Positions 33,446 through 40,012 of a DNA stretch of 40,012 nt are shown here, in pieces. The stretch is from Treponema sp. (GTDB lineage Bacteria > Spirochaetota > Spirochaetia > Treponematales > Breznakiellaceae): NCBI GenBank assembly GCA_009781635.1, contig WQXU01000023.1:1-40012 (forward strand), in the 5' to 3' direction. The notes beneath the pieces are model-generated. The model was not told the DNA's origin and made no database searches. It worked only from the letters and a program-made list of their open reading frames with translations. How positions within the stretch are numbered: the first letter of the stretch is position 1; every line of letters starts with the position of its first letter. The position numbers were made by a program, and so were the translations under genes.

Positions 33446-33447
33446 GG

Positions 33448-34074
33448 TTACCGTCCCTTCTTGACTGCACAGCGGACAAACACAAGACCCTTATTTATAC
33501 CGGGAACTGCGCCGCGAACCATAATGAGCTGTTTTTCAGGATCAGTTTTTACAACTCTAAGGCTTAATACAGTTACATTTTCCCGGCCCATGCGTCCAGG
33601 TAATTTTCTGTTTTTAAACGTTCTGTGCGGGTAGGTATTCTGCCCTGTAGAACCGGGTTCGCGATGGAACTTGGAACCGTGAGTTTTACGTCCGCCCCCA
33701 AAACCAAAGCGCCTTACAACACCCTGAAAACCCTTGCCTTTGGAAACGCCTGAGACATCAACATATCTTATGCCTTCCAGAATTTCCAGGCCAAGCGAAT
33801 CGCCTACCGCAACTTCTTTTTCAAAATCGCGTAATTCACAAATTCTTTTCTTGGGAGTAATATCTTCCGGGAACTGCCCTGCAAATGCCTTTGTTATGTT
33901 GTTTTTCTTTGCTTCGTCTATACCGACAATTACAGCGGCATAACCGTCCGCTTCCCTGGTTTTTGTTGCAATTACAACATTCGGATCCACTCTTATTACC
34001 GTTACCGGCATCAGATTCCCCGAATCATCAAAAACCTGAGTCATTCCCAACTTTCTGGCGTATAGCCCTAACAT
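33448..34074 (-). CDS. rplC: 50S ribosomal protein L3
   Basis: This 208-residue protein starts at ATG 34074 (MLGLYARKLGMTQVFDDSG), which has GAGGAGT ahead; an in-frame start 17 codons upstream is rejected because L3 normally begins here. The conserved GKGFQGVVRRFGFGGGRKTHGS and RTFKNRKLPGRMG are present. L3 is an early 50S assembly protein near the peptidyl transferase centre. The 165-bp spacer upstream holds a long hairpin. Confidence 0.97.
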   Translation of the reverse strand: MLGLYARKLGMTQVFDDSGNLMPVTVIRVDPNVVIATKTREADGYAAVIVGIDEAKKNNITKAFAGQFPEDITPKKRICELRDFEKEVAVGDSLGLEILEGIRYVDVSGVSKGKGFQGVVRRFGFGGGRKTHGSKFHREPGSTGQNTYPHRTFKNRKLPGRMGRENVTVLSLRVVKTDPEKQLIMVRGAVPGINKGLVFVRCAVKKGR

Positions 34075-34137
34075 TGTTGTACTCCTCGCCTTGCTTCTTA
34101 ATCCTTTATATAAGAAGCCAGCCACCGCACGCTACCT

Positions 34138-34180
34138 GACCACCTGACCATTTAATCGAAGATTAAATGGTCAGGTGGTC
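34138..34180. repeat. Hairpin element H3 in the rpsJ-rplC spacer
   Basis: GACCACCTGACCATTTAATC (34138-34157) and its exact reverse complement (34161-34180) form a 20-bp stem with a GAA loop. It has no T-run in the direction of transcription. The inner part ACCTGACCATTTAAT matches the arms of the H1 and H2 elements beside tuf at 13 of 15 positions, with the changes mirrored in both arms. An 8-bp direct repeat ACCTGACC (34134-34141 and 34142-34149) overlaps its left edge. Confidence 0.85.
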
Positions 34181-34239
34181 GAGCCGTCTACGGCCATTAT
34201 TTTACCTTGACGGATATTTGCACATCACGTTTTGTCAAA

Positions 34240-34548
34240 CTACTGTTTGATTTCAACATCTACGCCTGCAGGAAGTTCAAGCTTCATTAATGAATCCATT
34301 ACCTCTGCAGAGGGATTAACAATATCGATCAACCTTTTATGAGTCCGCATTTCAAATTGTTCGCGGCTCTTTTTATTAACATGAGGCGAACGCAAAACGG
34401 TCACCTTATTAATTCTTGTCGGCAGCGGAATCGGCCCTGTAACTTTCGCTCCTGCCTTACGTACCGCCGTAGCGATTGATTTCGCGCTCTGATCAATTAG
34501 TTCTACATCAAAACCGCGCAAGCGTACGCGTATTCCATCCTTTGCCAT
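34240..34548 (-). CDS. rpsJ: 30S ribosomal protein S10
   Basis: This 102-residue protein starts at ATG 34548 ([20 protein letters not shown]). The GGAGG site lies 4 nt ahead of it; the preceding ATG abuts that site, and a TTG seven codons upstream is rejected. It matches S10, including [33 protein letters not shown]10 is part of the 30S head and of NusB-linked antitermination. It sits 59 bp after tuf, with hairpin H2 in between. Confidence 0.97.
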   Translation of the reverse strand: MAKDGIRVRLRGFDVELIDQSAKSIATAVRKAGAKVTGPIPLPTRINKVTVLRSPHVNKKSREQFEMRTHKRLIDIVNPSAEVMDSLMKLELPAGVDVEIKQ

Positions 34549-34568
34549 CATTCCTCCGTAACTGTCCA

Positions 34569-34594
34569 ACCTGACTACTTGAAAGTAGTCAGGT
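34569..34594. repeat. Hairpin element H2 in the tuf-rpsJ spacer
   Basis: ACCTGACTACTT (34569-34580) and AAGTAGTCAGGT (34583-34594) form a perfect 12-bp stem around GA. It starts about 13 nt after the tuf stop and ends about 20 nt before the rpsJ start, just ahead of the rpsJ ribosome binding site. It is a shorter copy of the H1 arms. Confidence 0.85.
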
Positions 34595-34607
34595 CAGATA
34601 AATCCTT

Positions 34608-35798
34608 TTACTCAATAATCTCGGTGACCTGACCGGAGGCAACAGTTTTGCCGCCTTCGCGGATAGCGAAGCGAAGTCCTTTTTCCATCGCGATAGGATG
34701 GATCAGTTCTCCGATAATTTCCGAGTTGTCGCCGGGCATGACCATTTCCTTGCCTTCCGGAAGAGTAACAGTACCTGTAATGTCGGTGGTGCGGAAATAG
34801 AACTGAGGTCTGTAACCTGTAAAGAATGGACTGTGACGTCCGCCTTCTTCTTTGGATAAGCAGTAAATCTGGCCTTTGAATTTTTTGTGGGGCTGGATTG
34901 AACCGGGCTTGGCAAGAACCTGTCCGCGTTCAACTTCTTTTTTATCTACGCCGCGAAGGAGAGTACCAACGTTATCGCCGGCCTGCGCTTCGTCGAGCAA
35001 TTTATTGAACATTTCGATACCGGTAATAACTGTTTTCTTTGTGGGTTTAATACCGATAATTTCAACTTCTTCGTTGAGCTTGAGAACGCCGCGTTCTACT
35101 TTTCCTGTTACAACTGTACCTCTTCCCTGAATGGTGAATACGTCTTCGATCGGCATAATGAAGGGCTTGTCGGATTCGCGCTGAGGATCGGGGAAATAAG
35201 AGTCCATTGCAGCAAGCAGTTCATCGATACATTTTGTCGCATCTGCATTATCCGGTTCTGACATTGCTTTAAAGCCTGAACCTTTGATAATTGGAATTTC
35301 TTTTCCGGGGAAACCATTGGCGGTAAGAACATCTCTTACTTCTTCTTCTACGAGTTCAACGAGATCGGGATCGTCAAGAAGGTCTATCTTGTTAAGGAAG
35401 ACGATCATGTTGGGTACGCCGACCTGACGGGAGAGAATGATATGCTCTCTTGTCTGGGGCATGACTGAATCCGGCGCTGATACTACGAGAATGGCGCCGT
35501 CCATCTGGGCTGCGCCTGTTATCATATTTTTAATATAGTAGGCGTGGCCCGGACAGTCGATGTGCGCGTAATGGCGCTTGTCTGACTGATACTCAAGGTG
35601 GCGGGTATTAATAGTAATACCACGGGCTTTTTCCTCCGGAGCATTGTCAATTTGATCATAACTCATTACCTTGTCGCCAAACTTTCTGGCGCAGTGCTGG
35701 GTAATAGCCGCAGAAAGAGTGGTTTTGCCGTGATCGACGTGACCAATCGTTCCAACATTCATGTGTGGTTTCGTTCTATTAAATTTATCCTTTGCCAT
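34608..35798 (-). CDS. tuf: Translation elongation factor Tu
   Basis: The protein is 396 residues from ATG 35798 ([14 protein letters not shown]), with AGGAGG at 35805-35810; an in-frame ATG seven codons upstream is rejected. EF-Tu carries aminoacyl-tRNA to the ribosome and hydrolyses GTP. The G1 loop GHVDHGKTT (19-27), the DCPGH switch with its catalytic His, and NKID are present. Two usually invariant places differ: the GHADY motif reads GHAYY (Tyr at residue 87) and the G5 motif SAL/SAF reads SGF (Gly175). Domains 2 and 3 are typical of Treponema. fusA does not precede it as in many bacteria. A 315-bp spacer with a candidate promoter and hairpin H1 lies upstream. Confidence 0.97.
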   Translation of the reverse strand: MAKDKFNRTKPHMNVGTIGHVDHGKTTLSAAITQHCARKFGDKVMSYDQIDNAPEEKARGITINTRHLEYQSDKRHYAHIDCPGHAYYIKNMITGAAQMDGAILVVSAPDSVMPQTREHIILSRQVGVPNMIVFLNKIDLLDDPDLVELVEEEVRDVLTANGFPGKEIPIIKGSGFKAMSEPDNADATKCIDELLAAMDSYFPDPQRESDKPFIMPIEDVFTIQGRGTVVTGKVERGVLKLNEEVEIIGIKPTKKTVITGIEMFNKLLDEAQAGDNVGTLLRGVDKKEVERGQVLAKPGSIQPHKKFKGQIYCLSKEEGGRHSPFFTGYRPQFYFRTTDITGTVTLPEGKEMVMPGDNSEIIGELIHPIAMEKGLRFAIREGGKTVASGQVTEIIE

Positions 35799-36113
35799 TT
35801 GTGTCCTCCTTATGAACACTAAATATATTTTCTTTGTACAGACACAGTCTGAACTTTCCGTACAATGGTACTACCGTACATAAACTGTCCGCATTATAAA
35901 CGGACTTTAATTAGAGGGGAACGATTAAAAACGGGAAGAAGCAGGTCAACGCCGTACCAGCGTTATGCAAAATCCACATCGTTCCACCTGTTCCACTGCC
36001 AGCTGACAAAAGCCGTCAATGAACGGTTTGGAATTACAAACCAAAACCTGACTACTTAATTTAAAAAGCAACCAGGCATTATAACCAATAACACTTAAAA
36101 TTAAGTAGTCAGG
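35799..36113. other. rpsG-tuf intergenic region (315 bp)
   Basis: No gene is supported here. It holds the tuf ribosome binding site (35805-35810), a candidate tuf -10 box inside an inverted repeat (35887-35905), a GGAACGAT/ATCGTTCC inverted repeat (about 35919-35926 and 35979-35986), a GGTTTG/CAAACC hairpin (about 36025-36042) and hairpin H1. This is where fusA stands in many bacteria, but no fusA remnant is visible. Confidence 0.6.
35887..35905 (-). promoter_or_regulatory. Candidate tuf promoter with the -10 box inside an inverted repeat
   Basis: On the minus strand TATAAT (35893-35898) lies in the loop of GTCCG...CGGAC (35887-35891 and 35901-35905). The -35 region 17 bp upstream is a poor match (TTCCCC). 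If used, the leader to tuf would be about 90 nt. The inverted repeat around the -10 box could be an operator or a cruciform. Confidence 0.4.
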
Positions 36114-36114
36114 T
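36046..36114. repeat. Hairpin element H1 at the rpsG stop codon
   Basis: ACCTGACTACTTAATTT (36046-36062) and its exact reverse complement (36098-36114) form a 17-bp stem around a 35-nt loop. The outer base 36114 is the last base of the rpsG stop codon. There is no following T-run, so it is not a typical terminator. It shares its arm sequence with H2 and H3. Confidence 0.85.
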
Positions 36115-36584
36115 CACCATCTATAATGAGCGAATGCCTTGTTGGCTTCGGCCATCTTATGCGTATCCTCTTTCTTTTTGAAAGCGGTACCGGTGTTGTT
36201 AAAGGCATCCAGAAGTTCTGCAGCCAGTCTGTCACCCATCCCCTTGCCTGAACGGGCACGGGCGGCGTTTATAATCCATCTCATGCCAAGAGCTTCGCGT
36301 CTTGTTTCACGAATCTCTACAGGAACCTGATAAGTCGCGCCGCCTACACGCCGGGACTTAACTTCGATTACCGGTTTTACATTATCTAAAGCTTTTAAAA
36401 AAACTTCAAGGGGTTCTTTCTCGGTTTTTGTCTGAAGAATGCCCAAAGCGTCATGGACAATGCGAAGACCAAGTGAGCGCTTGCCTTCCCACATCATTCT
36501 GTTTACGAACTTGGACACCGTTACACTATTGTATCTCGGATCGGGTAAAATTCCCCTGTCGATGGTTTTTTTCTTTCTTCCCAT
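36114..36584 (-). CDS. rpsG: 30S ribosomal protein S7
   Basis: This 156-residue protein matches S7 ([51 protein letters not shown], then the C-terminal [15 protein letters not shown]). S7 starts assembly of the 30S head and contacts the E-site tRNA. It is 9 bp after rpsL. Its stop codon overlaps hairpin H1 by one base. Confidence 0.98.
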   Translation of the reverse strand: MGRKKKTIDRGILPDPRYNSVTVSKFVNRMMWEGKRSLGLRIVHDALGILQTKTEKEPLEVFLKALDNVKPVIEVKSRRVGGATYQVPVEIRETRREALGMRWIINAARARSGKGMGDRLAAELLDAFNNTGTAFKKKEDTHKMAEANKAFAHYRW

Positions 36585-36593
36585 ATATTACAC

Positions 36594-36968
36594 CTATGCC
36601 TTGGGACGCTTTGCGCCGTATTTTGAGCGTCCGCGTTTGCGGTCTGTGACGCCCAAGGTATCTTTTGCTCCGCGAATAATATGATAGCGCACGCCAGGAA
36701 GGTCTTTAACGCGTCCGCCTCTGACCAATACTACCGAGTGCTCCTGCAAATTGTGGCCGATTCCCGGGATATAAGCTGTTACTTCTGTGCCGTGGGAAAG
36801 GCGCACGCGGGCAACCTTCCTTAGGGCCGAGTTGGGCTTTTTGGGTGTTACTGTCATTACACGGGTACAGACCCCCCTTTTCTGCGGGCAATTTTTCAAA
36901 GCCGGGGACTTTGTCTTGTGAGTAACCTTCTCCCGTCCTGAACGAACCAGTTGGTTGATAGTAGGCAT
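36594..36968 (-). CDS. rpsL: 30S ribosomal protein S12
   Basis: This 124-residue protein matches S12 ([64 protein letters not shown]). The lysines in PKKPNS and RVKDLPG, whose change gives streptomycin resistance elsewhere, are the wild-type residues. S12 monitors codon-anticodon pairing. It is the first gene of the operon, with AAGGAGT ahead of its ATG and a promoter about 100 bp upstream. rpoBC is not next to it in this window. Confidence 0.98.
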   Translation of the reverse strand: MPTINQLVRSGREKVTHKTKSPALKNCPQKRGVCTRVMTVTPKKPNSALRKVARVRLSHGTEVTAYIPGIGHNLQEHSVVLVRGGRVKDLPGVRYHIIRGAKDTLGVTDRKRGRSKYGAKRPKA

Positions 36969-36991
36969 TCGTCAAAAACTCCTTAACTTGT

Positions 36992-37026
36992 GTCCGAAGG
37001 GCAAAATTACCGCACATAGATCGGAC
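36992..37026 (-). promoter_or_regulatory. Stem-loop in the rpsL leader
   Basis: GTCCGA (36992-36997) and TCGGAC (37021-37026) pair across 23 nt, just before the rpsL ribosome binding site. The GTCCG/CGGAC arms are the same as those around the tuf -10 box. A second small stem (CCCCTAT/ATAAGGG, near 37039-37057) lies upstream in the leader. An autoregulatory role is conceivable but unsupported. Confidence 0.35.
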
Positions 37027-37066
37027 GCTTCTGTAAAACCCCTATAAGAAATAAGGGTGAAACCAA

Positions 37067-37095
37067 AATCTATCAAAATTGAAAAAAATAGTCAA
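37067..37095 (-). promoter_or_regulatory. Main promoter of the ribosomal protein operon
   Basis: On the minus strand TTGACT (37090-37095) and TAGATT (37067-37072) are separated by 17 bp, embedded in an A/T-rich tract upstream that could act as an UP element. The predicted leader to the rpsL ATG is about 90 nt. This is the only good promoter found ahead of the 32-gene cluster. Confidence 0.65.
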
Positions 37096-37129
37096 TAGGT
37101 TTTCATTTTTTTGGAAAATATTTTTAGAC

Positions 37130-37162
37130 AAAAAAAGCCGCTGTACAGGGACGTACAGCGGC
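37130..37162 (-). terminator. Rho-independent terminator after the P-G-W repeat lipoprotein gene
   Basis: GCCGCTGTAC (37137-37146) and GTACAGCGGC (37153-37162) form a perfect 10-bp GC-rich stem with a 6-nt loop. On the minus strand it is followed by seven Ts (37130-37136). It lies 24 bp after the lipoprotein stop codon and just upstream of the ribosomal operon promoter, insulating the two. Confidence 0.93.
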
Positions 37163-37186
37163 AAAAATTCAGCTATTACAGGCTAA

Positions 37187-38905
37187 TTAGAACCTTGTAA
37201 ATCTTATCCAGGCAACCTCGCCCTTTGTAGGCCCGTATGGATCACTACCGCCGTCAAACACGTAATTAATATATGTAATTATATTAGCCAATGTCCATCC
37301 CGGGGGTATGTCTTCAGGATTAAATTCAAATAATGCATTTAAAAATTCTTCCAAACTATCATAAGAAGAAGCACCACCCATCACATACATAAACTGTACC
37401 CATTCAGTAAAGTCCCATAAATCATCATTATCCCAACCTGTAGGCATGTCTAATCCAGGAGGCAGGGGTGAATGACCGCCATTTCCTAAATCAAAAGCCC
37501 AATCCAAGAAATCAAAAACCCAATTCCAAATACGTTCTTCATCCCAATTACCAGGGAACATATTAAGGATATCATCTTCATCTGCCTCGGCAAAGAACAA
37601 ATCAAAAAAGGTTTCGTAATCATCTAATGTCCAGCCTGGTACCCTTAAATGCTCAGGGATATCATTTATATCGAACTCAGGCTCCTCATCTGCTCCCGGC
37701 CAGATCCAATGGTACTTGTATTCAAGAGCCGCATTTTTTATTGTATAAAAGTCATACCAAAAATATCTGTATTCCCATGGATCTAAATATTCAAAAGTTT
37801 CTACAAGATCTACTATATCGAAGGAAGAAGGCGATGCAGTATTGGGGAATTTTACCTCCGCCGCAGAGAAAACAGTATTTGAACTGACACCATTTTCTGC
37901 CGCCCAAGTAAGCCAGTAATTAAGCGAGGCAAATCTTGTTGCTTCATCATTTGTAATGCCGGGACCTGACATCCAACCTCTTTGAGAGTCATCATAAAAA
38001 ATCCATAAACCATTAAGTGCGTTTATTTCGGCTAATTCAGCAGTATCAGTATACCAACCCATTAATACTCCATGCTGATAATAGCTAAGAGCAGTAATAT
38101 TTCTACCAATGCACGCGCTGAATGCTTGTGCAAGTAAATCTCCTGTAATCCAGTAATCATGCATGGTAAAATAAAGCCTGTAAGTTCCGCCGCCCTTATC
38201 TTCGATATCAACTATGGTTAATATTTCATTTGTTGTTGTGGAATAGCCTTTATTGTCTGTTTTGACAGTAGTTAATGCTATTCTCCAGGGGCTTACAAGG
38301 GAATTTACTTTATAGCTTACATTATTGCTTGTATAATTTGACACCCACCAGCCAAGCGCAAAGGAGGGAACTCCCTCTTGACCTGGATCCGCATCATCAA
38401 AATCATCAATGGAAACATCTACATCGCCTTCATCAATAATAACAAAAAACGTTTCCCATTGCGGGTCATACAACAAGCCTGTGTTTACGGCAATGGTTGC
38501 AGAGGAGCCAAGTGAATTATTATCTGCATCGACTGCTCCGCCCAGCGTAAATATCATCATGCTTGATTTTGCGGATGCCTGCCATGTTCCACTGTTGGGA
38601 TCGTATGTGCCTCTAAGGCGGTAGGTAATATCACCATCATCAAGTACTCCGAAAAGGGCATAATCGTCTGCGCCCACTGCTCTGTAGGCTGCCGCTACCG
38701 CTGTCGGATCGCTTGTAAGCATGAACTGGGCTGTGCCGCTTATTGGCAAATCAAACTCGCCTGAAACGGTAAATGTTCTTCCATCGGGAGCGCCGCCGTT
38801 TCCATCATCCGGCGGATCCAATAAATCACAGGCCGAAAATAAAAGACCAATCATCGCAATAAGAACGATAATTACTGATGAAAAACTCTTAATTTTTCTT
38901 TTCAT
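37187..38905 (-). CDS. Large lipoprotein with C-terminal P-x-G-W repeats
   Basis: The protein is 572 residues from ATG 38905, chosen for its AAGGAGA site and because MKRKIKSF opens a lipoprotein signal ending LLFSAC. An in-frame start 24 codons upstream is rejected. A short Asp/Gly-rich linker follows the lipid anchor. The next ~200 residues look beta-rich (FTVSGEFDLPISGTAQF and similar). The middle is rich in aromatic residues. The last ~170 residues hold about four degenerate repeats built around P-x-G-W or PGW/PGNW followed by acidic and aromatic positions (for example VPGWTLDDYETFF, PTGWDNDDLWDF, PPGWTLANIITY). No known family is recognised. It is probably anchored in the outer membrane. 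It is monocistronic, with its own terminator. Confidence 0.85.
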   Translation of the reverse strand: MKRKIKSFSSVIIVLIAMIGLLFSACDLLDPPDDGNGGAPDGRTFTVSGEFDLPISGTAQFMLTSDPTAVAAAYRAVGADDYALFGVLDDGDITYRLRGTYDPNSGTWQASAKSSMMIFTLGGAVDADNNSLGSSATIAVNTGLLYDPQWETFFVIIDEGDVDVSIDDFDDADPGQEGVPSFALGWWVSNYTSNNVSYKVNSLVSPWRIALTTVKTDNKGYSTTTNEILTIVDIEDKGGGTYRLYFTMHDYWITGDLLAQAFSACIGRNITALSYYQHGVLMGWYTDTAELAEINALNGLWIFYDDSQRGWMSGPGITNDEATRFASLNYWLTWAAENGVSSNTVFSAAEVKFPNTASPSSFDIVDLVETFEYLDPWEYRYFWYDFYTIKNAALEYKYHWIWPGADEEPEFDINDIPEHLRVPGWTLDDYETFFDLFFAEADEDDILNMFPGNWDEERIWNWVFDFLDWAFDLGNGGHSPLPPGLDMPTGWDNDDLWDFTEWVQFMYVMGGASSYDSLEEFLNALFEFNPEDIPPGWTLANIITYINYVFDGGSDPYGPTKGEVAWIRFTRF

Positions 38906-39022
38906 TAAAATCTCCTTGAACCAAAATATGTCGTATAATGACGAGGTGAGTCTGCTTGTTTTACTCACTATGAACAATATACACCATAATTAAAGGTTTT
39001 CCTACTTATTTTGCAAGAATTT

Positions 39023-39352
39023 TTAACGGGTTATAAAATACGAAAAAAGCGCTATTACAGCCAGCAGGGCGGTAAAAGTGATGATATATGTCCAAAAAGG
39101 GAGGGGTTCAGCCGGGGGAGGCGGGATTGGCGGCGGCGGTTTTATTTTGGGTTCTTTTACTTTCGGCGGAGGAGGCGCAGAATAGCCGCACATGGGGCAG
39201 CCGTTCTGGAACATTCTATCGGGGCCTGAGTAAGTGCAGGCCGGACAACGGACAGACACAAAAAGCCTGGCGCAGTAGGGGCATGCTTTTACATTGTCGC
39301 CGACTTCATAGCCGCAGTTATCACAGAAAAAGAGAGGCTTTTTTTTGGACAT
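39023..39352 (-). CDS. Zinc-ribbon membrane protein
   Basis: This 109-residue protein has two zinc-ribbon modules at the N-terminus (CDNC...CPYC, then CPAC...CPMC), a proline-rich linker (PPPPKVKEPKIKPPPP type) and one C-terminal membrane helix (about 85-106), so the ribbons should face the cytoplasm. The domain layout is common in bacteria but the function is unknown. Its ATG shares one base with the stop of the upstream FmdB-type gene (TGATG), so the two are translationally coupled. Confidence 0.8.
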   Translation of the reverse strand: MSKKKPLFFCDNCGYEVGDNVKACPYCARLFVSVRCPACTYSGPDRMFQNGCPMCGYSAPPPPKVKEPKIKPPPPIPPPPAEPLPFWTYIITFTALLAVIALFSYFITR

Positions 39353-39645
39353 CAGGCGGATTTAATGGCTGCAGGGCACTTCCCGGTGCCGCCGGCTGCA
39401 GGGCATTTTCCGGCATCGGGACATGGAGAAGCTTCTTTCTTTTCTGTTGATGCTGAAGATGATTTGCCGCTCTTGTCGGTGACATAAAAGCCGGAACCCT
39501 TAAAAATAACGCCTACCCCGCCAAAGATGAGACGGCGAATTTCCTTGCCGCACTCTGGGCAGTCTTTTAAGGCCTGGTCGGTCATGGACTGAAAAACCTC
39601 AAAATTATGAGCGCAGCTTTTACATTCGTATTCATAAGTAGGCAT
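39352..39645 (-). CDS. FmdB-family zinc ribbon protein
   Basis: This 97-residue protein has the FmdB/CxxC_CXXC_SSSS signature at its start: MPTYEYECKSC, a helix-like FEVFQSM, CPECG, then GGVGVIFKGSGFYVTD. A Cys/Ala-rich tail (CPDAGKCPAAGGTGKCPAA) follows and may bind a second metal. The family was named from a methylotroph formamidase gene cluster, but its role is generally unknown. It lies 9 bp after the partial gene at the window edge and overlaps the next gene by one base. Confidence 0.88.
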   Translation of the reverse strand: MPTYEYECKSCAHNFEVFQSMTDQALKDCPECGKEIRRLIFGGVGVIFKGSGFYVTDKSGKSSSASTEKKEASPCPDAGKCPAAGGTGKCPAAIKSA

Positions 39646-39654
39646 GATTGATCT

Positions 39655-40012
39655 TCAATATACAGAAAAGACATCCAAAAGTAAAGCTATATCCTTTTCG
39701 CTCAGAGCGGCGGTCTTGATGTTAATGTCCCGGCCGTCAAGCGCCGGGGGGTTTGCGAAAAGAACAGCCATCATTACCGCCATAAACCCGCTTTCATCGT
39801 CCTCGTCATATACGGAAGGCCCCATAAAACTTCTTGCCAGTGAAAATATGGTGACCAGTCCCCTTGCCTGGGATGCGTTGGCTATCCTCAATCTGATTAT
39901 GGCTTCATATTTTTCTTCCGGGGCAGGGAAGAGGCTGATAAATATTCTCTCTGCGGGAAGCTGTATAGGGAGTTCCATCTGCTCCAAAACCCGGTTGATC
40001 CTCGGGCCCGGA
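39655..40012 (-). CDS. Unrecognised protein, N-terminus cut by the right window edge
   Basis: The minus-strand frame is open from 40012 to the stop at 39655 (about 118 residues visible). A TTG at 39987 could be a start, but the frame continues upstream in clean coding style (PGPRINRVLEQ), so this is more likely the C-terminal part of a longer protein. The visible part is mixed alpha/beta, with LPAERIFISLFPAPEEKYEAI and a last helix KDIALLLDVFSVY. No motif was recognised. It is followed by the FmdB-type gene after 9 bp. Confidence 0.7.
   Translation of the reverse strand, partial: PGPRINRVLEQMELPIQLPAERIFISLFPAPEEKYEAIIRLRIANASQARGLVTIFSLARSFMGPSVYDEDDESGFMAVMMAVLFANPPALDGRDINIKTAALSEKDIALLLDVFSVY

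Noticed and set aside
34138-34180. Hairpin H3 as a transcription terminator within the S10 operon
   Set aside because: The stem is long and stable, but no T-run follows it on the minus strand, and stopping here would cut off the remaining ribosomal genes.
35865-36059. A 64-residue plus-strand frame in the rpsG-tuf spacer
   Set aside because: It lacks a ribosome binding site, domain features and coding bias, and overlaps the candidate tuf promoter and inverted repeats.
35799-36113. A remnant of fusA between rpsG and tuf
   Set aside because: No frame in this spacer carries EF-G motifs, so nothing supports a decayed fusA.

Overview
This window looks like a chromosomal segment of a spirochaete close to Treponema. 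EF-Tu, SecY, the zinc-form S4 and S14 proteins and the large set of lipoproteins fit that group best. The genus call is an inference from remembered protein resemblance and gene order, since no database search was possible.

Left part (1-6050): a lipoprotein gene cut by the left edge faces a regulator that combines an HTH, a GHKL-type ATPase and a STAS-like DUF4325 domain. The spacer between them holds a (GA)n microsatellite, a consensus promoter and a pair of 11-bp direct repeats two helical turns apart. Then come a 111-bp fully symmetric palindrome resembling a MITE, a bacteriohemerythrin, a DEAD-box RNA helicase with a palindromic 18-bp tandem repeat inserted next to its Walker A motif, and a YbiT-type ABC-F ATPase that overlaps the helicase by 4 nt.

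Envelope operon, minus strand (16654 to 6077): a small membrane protein with a TTG start, a proline/alanine-rich lipoprotein with a TPR-like C-terminus, a 2075-residue alpha-2-macroglobulin with an intact thioester and an unusual multi-pass N-terminus, and penicillin-binding protein 1C. A2M plus PBP1C is a known pairing: the A2M is thought to trap attacking proteases while PBP1C repairs peptidoglycan.

Translation-termination cluster, plus strand (16965-20159): prfA (RF1), prmC (which methylates the RF1 GGQ glutamine) and a CapA-type metallophosphatase lipoprotein. prfA is broken by a single-base frameshift just before the conserved AGTGGEEA segment.

Ribosomal super-operon, minus strand (37095 to 20160): rpsL, rpsG, tuf, rpsJ, rplC, rplD, rplW, rplB, rpsS, rplV, rpsC, rplP, rpmC, rpsQ, rplN, rplX, rplE, rpsZ, rpsH, rplF, rplR, rpsE, rpmD, rplO, secY, rpmJ, rpsM, rpsK, rpsD, rpoA, rplQ and a small zinc-ribbon gene. 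The str, S10, spc and alpha operons are thus joined, without fusA, adk, map or infA. A family of related hairpins sits in the rpsG-tuf, tuf-rpsJ and rpsJ-rplC spacers, with paired substitutions that preserve the stems. EF-Tu has a Tyr in place of the near-universal Asp of the GHADY motif.

Right part (37137-40012): a strong terminator, a large lipoprotein with degenerate C-terminal P-x-G-W repeats, a zinc-ribbon membrane protein, an FmdB-family zinc ribbon protein and the C-terminal part of an unrecognised gene cut by the right edge.

I saw no tRNA, rRNA, CRISPR array, prophage or transposase gene. The best candidates for something undescribed are the ribosomal-spacer hairpin family, the palindromic minisatellite in the helicase, the multi-pass A2M, the regulator with its operator-like repeats and the prfA frameshift.
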